DNA of 64,000 bases from Thalassobaculum sp. OXR-137. GTDB taxonomy: Bacteria > Pseudomonadota > Alphaproteobacteria > Thalassobaculales > Thalassobaculaceae. Of this stretch, positions 39,828-47,353 are shown one piece after another. Position 1 is the stretch's first letter. Each line of letters opens with the position of its first letter. A program made the translations under genes and the position numbers. Where the stretch lies: assembly GCF_034377285.1 (NCBI RefSeq), contig NZ_CP139715.1, positions 4,138,001 to 4,202,000 of the forward strand, read 5' to 3'. Below the pieces are notes generated by a model. That model was not told the DNA's origin. It was given only the letters and a program-made list of their open reading frames with translations, and did no database searches.

Positions 39828-41357
39828 TCAGGTTCGCGAATTCTGCGCGATCCAGGGGTCCATCTCCGGGACCTCCCAGTCGGCGTACCAGGCTTCGATA
39901 TGCGGTTTCAGCGCGGCGTAGAGATCGGCGTAGTCCTGGTCGTAGGGCAGCGCCGAGACCTGCTCCGCCAGCTCTGCGGCGACCGCCTTGAGGTCGAAGC
40001 GGGTGGGCAAGCCGCCCTCAAGCACGACCTCGCCGTCGATGATCACCGTGTCCACGTCGCCCTGCTTGGCCCGCTGCAGGACAACGGCGAAGGGATCGGC
40101 CTCCGGCGCGATATAGGGCCAGCTCAGGCGGTCCAGATCGACCAGCACCAGATCGGCGGCCATGCCCGGAGCGATGCGCCCCACCTCGTCTTCCCGGCCC
40201 AGCAGCTTCGCCCCGCCCGTGGTGACGAGCCCGAAGGTCTGGGCGAGCGTCGGTGCCGGCGATCCGATCCGGGGCGTGCGGTGCAGCCGGTGGGCCAGCC
40301 GGATCTCCGCGAACATGTCCTCGTCGTCGCCGATGGTCGTGCCGTCCATGCCGAGGCCTGTCGTCACGCCGCCGGCGAGCAACCCGTTCAGCGGCGCCAC
40401 GCCGGAGCGCAGGCGCAGATTGGAGCTCGGATTGTGGGAGATCGCCGCCCCGGTCTCCGCCAGGATCTCGATATCCGCCTGCGACGACCAGACCGCATGG
40501 GCGAAGGACATCCGCGGCGACAGCACGCCCAGATCCTTCAGATGCGCGGTCATCGACTTGCCCAGCGCCCGCTCGGCTTCCAGTCGCTCGTACAGGCTTT
40601 CCTGCACATGGGTCTGGATGCCGGTGTCGTGGCGGGCGGCCCCGTCGGCGATGGCGACCATCAGGTCGTCCCCGACCCATTGCGGGCCGGGCGGGCCGTA
40701 CCAGGCGCGCGCCCGCTTCATACCCTTCGCCCGGTCTATCAGGCTCTCCATCAGGGCGAGATAGTCCTGCTCGCTGCCCTTGTCCGCGTCGAGGAAATGG
40801 GCCCGTGCCCGCCGGGCGAGCTCCTCCGGCAGCGAGGCGACGAAAGCCTCGTCCTCGCGGTGGACCAGCCGGCTATAGAAGCTGACCCCACCCGCCAGAT
40901 GGCCGCGGATGCCGCTCTCTTCATAGGCGTCGAGCCGGGCCGACAGATCGTCATGGCCGGACTGGTAGGCGTTGCCGACGGACGCCATATCGACCACCGC
41001 GGTCACGCCGGTCTGCAGCAGCCGTCCCGCCGCCACCAGGGTGCGCAGCCGCGGGTCGGTCCAGCGCATACGCGGGTTGCCCAGGATCCAGGGCTCCAGC
41101 ACCCCGTCCTCGATGCCGTGCTGGATATGGGTGATGGCGTTGGAGTGGTGGTGGGCGTTGATCAGGCCCGGCAGCAGCGCCTGGGTCCCGTCGCCGAATG
41201 TCGGCGCGTTCGGATACCGGGCGCGCAGATCGGCGGCGGGCGCGACCTCCACGATCACGCCGTGACGCACCAGCACGGCGGCATCGTCCACCCGCCTGGG
41301 TGCGGGATCGGACGCGTCCTGGACGAAGACCCAACGGGCCTGGATCAAGATCGGCAT
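39828..41357 (-). CDS. Amidohydrolase family protein (cytosine/guanine deaminase-like)
   Basis: This 509-residue TIM-barrel hydrolase has metal-ligand motifs LINAHHHSNAITH, GIQTHVQES, FAHAVW and GLGMDGTTIGDDEDMF, the layout of ATZ/TRZ chlorohydrolases and nucleobase deaminases. A composite beta-sandwich is formed by N- and C-terminal ends. The ATG at 41357 follows GGGAGGGTGCC. It lies between an SDR and an MFS transporter; together these suggest uptake and hydrolysis of an N-heterocycle or amidine. The exact substrate cannot be told. Confidence 0.87.
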   Translation of the reverse strand: MPILIQARWVFVQDASDPAPRRVDDAAVLVRHGVIVEVAPAADLRARYPNAPTFGDGTQALLPGLINAHHHSNAITHIQHGIEDGVLEPWILGNPRMRWTDPRLRTLVAAGRLLQTGVTAVVDMASVGNAYQSGHDDLSARLDAYEESGIRGHLAGGVSFYSRLVHREDEAFVASLPEELARRARAHFLDADKGSEQDYLALMESLIDRAKGMKRARAWYGPPGPQWVGDDLMVAIADGAARHDTGIQTHVQESLYERLEAERALGKSMTAHLKDLGVLSPRMSFAHAVWSSQADIEILAETGAAISHNPSSNLRLRSGVAPLNGLLAGGVTTGLGMDGTTIGDDEDMFAEIRLAHRLHRTPRIGSPAPTLAQTFGLVTTGGAKLLGREDEVGRIAPGMAADLVLVDLDRLSWPYIAPEADPFAVVLQRAKQGDVDTVIIDGEVVLEGGLPTRFDLKAVAAELAEQVSALPYDQDYADLYAALKPHIEAWYADWEVPEMDPWIAQNSRT

Positions 41358-41433
41358 GGCACCCTCCCAACCATTGGACACGGCAGATGATACGACGCGG
41401 CAGGCGGGCGCGAACCCGTTCTTCTGGTCCGGT

Positions 41434-42693
41434 TCACCGCCGCCCGCCGGCGAGTTTGACGGAATCCGGATGCGCCCGCAGCTTGAGCATCGCCCAGATC
41501 CCGAAGGCCGGGCCCAGAGCCAGCGGCGCGAAGGCCCAGGTCCAGCCGACCAGATCCACGAAGACCGGCATCAGATGGATGCTGACCAGGGTCAGCAGGA
41601 AGCCGATGGCGGTCTGCAGGGTGATCATGGTGCCGACCAGATAGCGGTTCGACAGCTCCGCCACCGAGGCCGAGAACTGGGCGCTGTCGGCGATGATGCT
41701 CACCCCCCAGAGCAGGCAGACGGCGATCAGCAGCAGCGGCGGGCCGCCGAAAAACAAGCCGACCGTGAGCGAGCAGATCCCGCTCACCGCCATGGCGATG
41801 GAGGTGACCATGGTCCGCCCGACCTTGTCCGCCAGCACGCCGGCGGCGAAGGCGCCGGCCGAGCCCACGGCGATGGTGGCGAAGGTGGCAAGTCGAGCCC
41901 AGGTGATCGCCGCCCCCTCGTCCATCACCAGCCGGAAGCTGGCGTCCAGGAACACCCCGAGCCAGGCCCAGGCGGCATAGAGCTCCCACATGTGGCCGAA
42001 ATAGCCGAAATTCGCCAGGCGCAGGGCCGGCAGCTTCCAGGCCCAGAGTGCGGCCCCCGGATCGAACCGGGCGCCCACGGTCATCAGCGGACCGCTGCCG
42101 GCGGACCGGATCGCCACCGCCGAGCTGACCGCCAGCAACGACGTGACGGCAATGGTCCAGCGCCAGTCGACCACGATCAGGCCGTTCACCAGATGCGGCA
42201 TGGCCGACCCGAAGGTGAGGGCCGACACCAGCAGGCCGACGAGCAGACCGAGATCGCCCTTGGCCCAGCTCGCCGCGATCTTCATGCCGACCGGGTAGAT
42301 GCCGGCGATGCAGGCGCCGGTGATGAAGCGCAGCACCAGCACCACCGGCGACGTAGGATCGACCGTCAGGATCAGCGCGTTCGCCGTCGCCGCCACAAGG
42401 GCCGAGATTGTGAAGAACAGCCGCGGGTCGATCCGGTCGGCCAGCGCCAGGAAGGCGCTGGTCAGACTGCCGGCGACGAAGCCGGCCTGCACCGCGCTGG
42501 TGAAGGCCGATTGCTGGAAGGCCGAAAGGGCCACCTCCTCGCGCAGCGCCGGCATGACGGCGGAGGCGGAGAACCACAGGGACATGGCCGCCACCTCGGC
42601 ATAGGCGAGAACGGCGAGCGAGGCTCCCTTGGTGCGGAACGGCACGGTCCGGAACCGGCGGCCGTCAGCCGCCGATGACCCTCTTGGGCGCAC
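41434..42693 (-). CDS. MFS transporter
   Basis: This protein of up to 419 residues has 12 predicted membrane helices and a major-facilitator loop (RFITGACIAGIYPVGMKIAASW) between helices 4 and 5. The CynX/NimT-like cyanate and nitroimidazole group and other small-anion carriers look similar. The most upstream GTG (42693) overlaps the preceding gene by 29 bases; the GTG at 42645 is a good alternative that leaves a 19-base gap. It is in one run with an amidohydrolase and a hydroxyacid dehydrogenase. Confidence 0.83.
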   Translation of the reverse strand: MRPRGSSAADGRRFRTVPFRTKGASLAVLAYAEVAAMSLWFSASAVMPALREEVALSAFQQSAFTSAVQAGFVAGSLTSAFLALADRIDPRLFFTISALVAATANALILTVDPTSPVVLVLRFITGACIAGIYPVGMKIAASWAKGDLGLLVGLLVSALTFGSAMPHLVNGLIVVDWRWTIAVTSLLAVSSAVAIRSAGSGPLMTVGARFDPGAALWAWKLPALRLANFGYFGHMWELYAAWAWLGVFLDASFRLVMDEGAAITWARLATFATIAVGSAGAFAAGVLADKVGRTMVTSIAMAVSGICSLTVGLFFGGPPLLLIAVCLLWGVSIIADSAQFSASVAELSNRYLVGTMITLQTAIGFLLTLVSIHLMPVFVDLVGWTWAFAPLALGPAFGIWAMLKLRAHPDSVKLAGGRR

Positions 42694-43618
42694 CGTCGGC
42701 CCAGGCCTGAATGTTCTCGACCATCTGGCTGTAGAACGTCCGGTAGGATTCCTGGGTCACGTAGCCGACATGGGGCGTGGTGAGCAGGTTGTCGATCTTG
42801 CGGAACGGGTGATCCGCCGGCAGCGGTTCCTGGTCGTAGACATCGACCGCTGCCGCCCGGATCTTGCCGCCGGTCAGCGCGTCGATCAGCGCCTGCTGCT
42901 CGACGATCGGTCCGCGCGAGGTGTTCACCAGGATCGCCGAGGACTTCATCCGGCCGAGATCCTCGGCCGTGATCAGGCCGCGCGAGCGGTCGGACAGGAT
43001 CATGTGGATGGTGACGATGTCGGCGCGGCTGAACAGCTCCTCCTTCGACACCTTCTCCACGCCCAGCTCGTCGCAGCGCTCCTGCTTCAGGTTCGGCGAC
43101 CAGGCGATGACGTCGAGGCCGAATTTCGGCGCGATATCCGCCACCGCGCCGCCGAGCTTGCCGAGGCCGACCACGCCCAGCGTCTTGCCCGACACGGCCG
43201 TGCCGGTGCGCTCCTGCCAGCCGCCCTGCTTCATGGTCAGGTGGTCGAAGGCGACGTTGCGCATGGTGCCCAGGATCAGCGCCCAGGTGAGCTCCACCGT
43301 GCTGGAGCCGGGGCTGTCCGTGCCGCAGGTGACGACGCCCATCTCCTTGGCCGAGGCGAAGTCGACCGCGTTGTTCCGCATGCCCGAGGTGATGAACAGC
43401 TTCAGGTTCGGCAGTCGCCGGAACACCTCGCCCGGAAACGGCGTGCGCTCCCGCATGGCGCAGACGATCTCGAACTCCTTCAGCCGCTCGACCAGGGGCT
43501 CCACCGCCACCAGGTTGTCGGTGAAGACCACCGGCTCGAACCCGTCGGGCAGGCTCGACCAGTCGGCGCTGGTCAGGGCGGCGTTGGCGTAGTCGTCCAG
43601 GATCGCAATCTTGGGCAC
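42665..43618 (-). CDS. D-2-hydroxyacid dehydrogenase family protein
   Basis: This 317-residue enzyme has the Rossmann motif GVVGLGKLGGAVAD, the catalytic Arg in NTSRGPIVEQQAL, Glu in the DQEPLPADHP region and His in TPHVGYVT. It oxidises or reduces a D-2-hydroxy acid or related compound with NAD(P). The GTG at 43618 is chosen because GAGG lies upstream and VPKIAILDDYAN is the usual beginning. Runs into the MFS gene and follows msrB after 22 bases. Confidence 0.88.
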   Translation of the reverse strand: MPKIAILDDYANAALTSADWSSLPDGFEPVVFTDNLVAVEPLVERLKEFEIVCAMRERTPFPGEVFRRLPNLKLFITSGMRNNAVDFASAKEMGVVTCGTDSPGSSTVELTWALILGTMRNVAFDHLTMKQGGWQERTGTAVSGKTLGVVGLGKLGGAVADIAPKFGLDVIAWSPNLKQERCDELGVEKVSKEELFSRADIVTIHMILSDRSRGLITAEDLGRMKSSAILVNTSRGPIVEQQALIDALTGGKIRAAAVDVYDQEPLPADHPFRKIDNLLTTPHVGYVTQESYRTFYSQMVENIQAWADGAPKRVIGG

Positions 43619-43640
43619 GGGCGTTTCCTCAGATATTGGA

Positions 43641-44057
43641 TCAGGATGCTTCCTGATCCTTTTGTTTTTCATGGAGAACCATGCTGGCCGAATTCATGCA
43701 ATAACGTTGGCCGGTGGGGGCCGGGCCGTCCGGGAACATGTGCCCCAGATGGGCCTCGCACCGGCTGCAATGGACCTCGGTACGGGTCATGAAGAACGAG
43801 CGGTCGGTCTTGACGCCGACCGCCTCCTCGCTGATCGGCGCCCAGAAACTCGGCCAGCCGGTGCCGCTGTCGTACTTGGTCTCGCTGTCAAACAGCGGCT
43901 GACCGCAGCACACGCAGACATAGGTCCCGGGCGTCTTGCTGTCGTGATAGGCGTTGGCGAAGGGCCGCTCGGTGCCGTGCTTGCGCGCGACCTTGTACTG
44001 CTCGGGTGTGAGCTGGGCCTTCCACTCGGCATCGGTCTTTTCGATCCTGTCGGCCAT
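43641..44057 (-). CDS. msrB: Peptide-methionine (R)-S-oxide reductase MsrB
   Basis: This 138-residue protein reduces methionine R-sulfoxide in proteins. Zinc-binding CxxC pairs are present (CVCCG, CSRCE), as are GTGWPSF and the catalytic Cys in RYCMNSASM. No signal peptide is present, so it acts in the cytosol. GGAGG lies 5 bases before the second of two adjacent ATGs, which is used here. It is upstream of the hydroxyacid dehydrogenase gene on the same strand. Confidence 0.95.
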   Translation of the reverse strand: MADRIEKTDAEWKAQLTPEQYKVARKHGTERPFANAYHDSKTPGTYVCVCCGQPLFDSETKYDSGTGWPSFWAPISEEAVGVKTDRSFFMTRTEVHCSRCEAHLGHMFPDGPAPTGQRYCMNSASMVLHEKQKDQEAS

Positions 44058-44102
44058 CATATCCTCCTCAATCTCAGGTCCCGATATAGATGGTGCCCGA
44101 CC

Positions 44103-44124
44103 CCGCTGACGTCACCGTCAGCGG
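44103..44124. terminator. Hairpin after CoA-transferase gene
   Basis: A perfect 8-bp stem (ccgctgac / gtcagcgg) with a 6-base loop lies 14 bases past the stop of the minus-strand CoA-transferase gene and ahead of msrB. No T-run is present, so termination may be partial. Confidence 0.4.
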
Positions 44125-44137
44125 AGCCGGGTGTCGA

Positions 44138-45352
44138 TCACGACTTGCGGCGCGCCTCGAGTACGGTGCCGTCGGCGATCAGGCCGTCGACCTCCTCGGC
44201 GCTGAAGCCGTTCTCTTCCAGCAGCTCGCGGCCATGCTCGCCGAAACGCGGCGGGCGGCGCTTGATCTCGCCGGGGGTGCGGGAGAACTTGATCGGGATG
44301 CCCCAGCCCTTCCAGCCGTCCTTCTCCGCCGCCATGGCGCGGTGGAGGGTATGCGGATGGGTCATCACCTCCTCGGTGTTGCGCATCGGCCCGACCGGCA
44401 GGCCGGCCGCCAGCAGGCGGTCGCACAGCTCGTTGCCATCGACTTCGGCCAGCAGAGCCTGCAGTTCGGCGCGCAGGGAATCCTGATTGTTCAGCCGGTC
44501 GCCGTTGGTGGCGTAACGCGGATCGTCGCCCAGCTCCGGCTTGCCCAGCTCCTTGCAGAGCTTCTTGAACGCCCGGTCGTTGCCGCCGGCGACGAAGATG
44601 TCGACGGTGGCGGTCTTGAACAGGTCGTAGGGGCTGATGTTCGGATGCTGGTTGCCGGTCAGCTTCGGCACCCGGCCCGACAGCGAGTAGTTGGCGACAT
44701 GCGGGTGCATGAGCGCCAGACCGCAATCGTACAGGGTCATGTCGATATACTGGCCGTGGCCGGACCGCCCGCGCTCCAGCAGCGCCATCAGGATGGCGTT
44801 GCACGAGTACAGGCCGGTGCCGATATCGACCATCGGAATGCCCAGACGGACCGGGCCGGCCTCCGGTGCGCCATTGATCGAGAAATGCCCGACCATCGCC
44901 TGGATGATCCCGTCATAGCCCGGGAACCCGCCATAGGGCCCGTCGGCACCGAAGCCGGAGATCCGGCAGTGGACCAGCTTCGGGAAGCGCTCCTTCAGCA
45001 CCTCCTCGTAGCCCAGGCCCCATTTTTCCATCGAGCCCGGCTTGTAGTTCTCGACCAGGACGTCCGCCTCTTCCAGCAGGCGGAGCAGAACCTCCTTGCC
45101 GCGGTCGGTGGACAGGTCGAGGGCGAGCGACCGCTTGTTGCGGTTCACGCCGAGAAAGTAGCTGGCGTCCTTGCCGTCGTCGAACGGCGGGCCCCAGTCG
45201 CGGACCTCGTCGCCCTGGGGCGGCTCGATCTTGATGATCTCGGCCCCGTGGTCGCCCAGCATCTGGGTGCAGTACGGCCCGCCGAGCACGCGGGTGCAGT
45301 CGACAACCTTGATCCCGGCGAGTGTGCCGCCGGACGTCTTCTCATTCGCCAC
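44138..45352 (-). CDS. CaiB/BaiF (type III) CoA-transferase
   Basis: This 404-residue protein transfers CoA between carboxylic acids, probably in catabolism. Family segments LAGIKVVDCTRVLGGPYCTQMLGDHGAEIIKIEP (quoted by its parts VVDCTRVLGGPYCTQ and GAEIIKIEP), NRNKRSLALDL and VLVENYKPGSMEKWGLGYE are present, and PGYDGIIQAMVG holds the catalytic Asp. The GTG at 45352 follows GGAGGATATCG. The acyl donor and acceptor are unknown. Confidence 0.92.
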   Translation of the reverse strand: MANEKTSGGTLAGIKVVDCTRVLGGPYCTQMLGDHGAEIIKIEPPQGDEVRDWGPPFDDGKDASYFLGVNRNKRSLALDLSTDRGKEVLLRLLEEADVLVENYKPGSMEKWGLGYEEVLKERFPKLVHCRISGFGADGPYGGFPGYDGIIQAMVGHFSINGAPEAGPVRLGIPMVDIGTGLYSCNAILMALLERGRSGHGQYIDMTLYDCGLALMHPHVANYSLSGRVPKLTGNQHPNISPYDLFKTATVDIFVAGGNDRAFKKLCKELGKPELGDDPRYATNGDRLNNQDSLRAELQALLAEVDGNELCDRLLAAGLPVGPMRNTEEVMTHPHTLHRAMAAEKDGWKGWGIPIKFSRTPGEIKRRPPRFGEHGRELLEENGFSAEEVDGLIADGTVLEARRKS

Positions 45353-45416
45353 CGATATCCTCCCGAAGGGTAAGCGGGTGCAGCCTAACGGCGGGGCGGC
45401 GAAAGCGGAAGACGCC

Positions 45417-45433
45417 GAGACCCGTCGGGTCTC
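45417..45433 (-). terminator. Hairpin after PAS-domain gene
   Basis: A perfect 7-bp stem (gagaccc / gggtctc) with a 3-base loop begins 3 bases after the minus-strand stop of the PAS protein gene and separates it from the CoA-transferase gene. Confidence 0.5.
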
Positions 45434-45436
45434 TGC

Positions 45437-46018
45437 TCACGGTTCCGGGGAGAATTCCGTGTAGGTGATCCAGGTCCAGATCCGATCCACCTGGCCGGAC
45501 TCGTTGCCGAGGATCGGCATGACGATCCGGCGGTAGCGCTCGAACATCTGCCGGCTTTCGATCATCGAGATCCGCTGGCCGCTGTAGCAGCTGCAGGTTT
45601 CAACGACCTGGCGGTAGATCGCGACGTCACGGGTGGAATCCGCACCGAAGGCTTCCTCCAGCGTCAGCCCCTTGAGATCCCGGCCGGCGAAATCGACCAG
45701 TTGCGTGCCCATGAGCCGGTATCGGAACTGCAGCGGTCCCGCTTCCGGCCGCTCGACATCGAACATGATGGTGGTCGGCAGATAGCTCGGAAAGTCGATC
45801 GGCGGGTCGATATCGTCGCGCCGGGGCGCCGGTCCGCCCCGGGCGGCCGCCTTCCAGTAGTCGAACAGCCGAAGAAGCTGCGGATTGTCCAGGGACGCGC
45901 CGTCCGATTGCGACGACAACCAGATCGCCCGCTCTTCCAGATCCTTCATGCCAGGGTCACGCTTTCGCAGATGTCGGACAGTCTCACCCCAATCGATGAC
46001 TCCTACACCGTTAACCAT
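45437..46018 (-). CDS. PAS domain protein (PAS_5 family)
   Basis: This 193-residue protein matches the alphaproteobacterial PAS_5 family (PF07310): LLRLFDYWKAAARGGPAPRRDDID near residue 48 (in parts DYWKAAARGG and PRRDDIDP), FRYRLMGTQLVDFAGRDLKG and the C-terminal RIVMPILGNE. It has no output domain, so it probably signals through partner contacts. The ATG at 46018 is used; the ATG at 45949 is possible because residues before it are unconserved-looking. Confidence 0.75.
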   Translation of the reverse strand: MVNGVGVIDWGETVRHLRKRDPGMKDLEERAIWLSSQSDGASLDNPQLLRLFDYWKAAARGGPAPRRDDIDPPIDFPSYLPTTIMFDVERPEAGPLQFRYRLMGTQLVDFAGRDLKGLTLEEAFGADSTRDVAIYRQVVETCSCYSGQRISMIESRQMFERYRRIVMPILGNESGQVDRIWTWITYTEFSPEP

Positions 46019-46081
46019 GGACTTCAAACCGCTTCCCGGCGAATGCTAGCCCTTCTCTGACCAAGACTGAACGGCCCATCC

Positions 46082-47221
46082 ATGACCGACCCGAATCGCA
46101 TCCCCGCCGTCTTCATCCGAGGCGGTACCAGCAAGGGCGTCTTCTTCCACGCCCGCGACCTGCCCGCCGACCAGGCGGCACGGGACGCCCTGTTCCTGAC
46201 GGTGATCGGCAGCCCGGACCCTTACGGCCGCCAGTTGGACGGGATGGGCGGCGGCTATTCCTCGGTTTCCAAGGCGGTGATCATCGCCCCGTCGGAGCGC
46301 GACGACGCCGATGTGGACTTCACCTTCGCCCAGGTGGTGGTGGACAAGCCGCTGGTCGACTACGCCCAGACCTGCGGCAACCTCTCCAGCGCGGTCGGCC
46401 CCTTCGCGGTGGACGAAGGGCTGGTGTCGGTGCCCGACGGGCCGACGGTGGTGCGGGTGTTCAACACCAACACCTCGAAGATCTACCACGCCCATTTCGA
46501 GGTGCGCGGCGGACGGGCGGTGGAGGTCGGCGACTACGTGCTGGCCGGGGTGTCGGGCAGTGCCGCCCTGGTGCGCCTCGACTATGTGCATCCGGGCGGG
46601 GCGATGACCCGGGCCTTCCTGCCCACGGGCAACGCCGTCGACAGCTTCGAGGTGGCGGGGATCGGGCGGGTGGAATCCTCCCTGGTGGACGCGACCAACC
46701 CGGTCGTGTTCGTGGATGCCGCCGCCTTCGGCAAGACCGGCACGGAGCACCCGGACGCTCTGGACGCGGACAAGGCCTTCATGGCGGCGATGGACGACCT
46801 GCGGCGTCAGGCGGGTGTCGCCATGGGCATGGCCGAACGGCCCCAGGACGTGCCGCTGTCCAACCCGAAGATCGCCATCCTGGCCGGACCGGCGGATTTC
46901 ACCACCATCGCCGGGGAGCCGGTCCCCGCCGCCGACCACGACATCTTGATCCGCATCCTTTCGATGGAGAAATGCCACAAGGCGGTGACCGGGACGGGCG
47001 CGATGTGCCTGTCGGCGGCCTGCGGGGTGGTGGGCTCTGTGCCGCATCGCCTGCGCCGGGGGAGCGACCCGAAGGTCCGGCTGGCCTCGCCCTCGGGGAT
47101 CGTGGAGCTGGCGGCCGATGTGGGACAGGCGGCGGACGGCACCTGGGAGGCGCGCGCCATCTCCGTGGAACGCACCCAGCGGCGCCTGATGGAAGGCTGG
47201 GTGCGTCTGCCGCACGGGTGA
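46082..47221 (+). CDS. PrpF-family isomerase
   Basis: This 379-residue protein has the diaminopimelate-epimerase-like PrpF fold. The start IPAVFIRGGTSKGVFFH is diagnostic, with GNLSSAVGPFAVDEGLV and KCHKAVTGTGAMCLSAA later. Relatives isomerise aconitate/methylaconitate or 4-oxalomesaconate. No prpB, prpC or acnD is nearby, so the pathway is uncertain and an aromatic-ring-cleavage tautomerase is as likely. It is divergent from the PAS gene and converges on a FadJ-like gene. Confidence 0.88.
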   Translation: MTDPNRIPAVFIRGGTSKGVFFHARDLPADQAARDALFLTVIGSPDPYGRQLDGMGGGYSSVSKAVIIAPSERDDADVDFTFAQVVVDKPLVDYAQTCGNLSSAVGPFAVDEGLVSVPDGPTVVRVFNTNTSKIYHAHFEVRGGRAVEVGDYVLAGVSGSAALVRLDYVHPGGAMTRAFLPTGNAVDSFEVAGIGRVESSLVDATNPVVFVDAAAFGKTGTEHPDALDADKAFMAAMDDLRRQAGVAMGMAERPQDVPLSNPKIAILAGPADFTTIAGEPVPAADHDILIRILSMEKCHKAVTGTGAMCLSAACGVVGSVPHRLRRGSDPKVRLASPSGIVELAADVGQAADGTWEARAISVERTQRRLMEGWVRLPHG

Positions 47222-47237
47222 TCCGTTTTCTCTAACC

Positions 47238-47318
47238 CACTCCCCGGATTTATTCCGGGGCAAGACTTCAGCTTGCGCGCACGGCTCAGGCGTTGCCCCG
47301 GAATAAATCCGGGGAGTG
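47238..47318. repeat. Family A intergenic foldback repeat, copy 3
   Basis: Arms at 47238-47263 and 47293-47318 are a perfect 26-bp inverted repeat (cactccccggatttattccg and on), with each arm itself self-complementary. The element fills the convergent gap between the prpF-like and FadJ-like genes, 16 bases after one stop, and could end transcription from both sides. Confidence 0.85.
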
Positions 47319-47353
47319 AGCGTACCTTACGAGGGCGGGCAAGGGGACCGGGA

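Noticed and set aside
38853-41390. 845-codon open frame on the plus strand across the SDR and amidohydrolase genes
   Set aside because: It runs antisense to two genes with intact catalytic motifs and has no domain of its own.
46082-47221. Methylcitrate-cycle locus
   Set aside because: Only the PrpF-like gene is present; prpB, prpC and acnD are not in the window.
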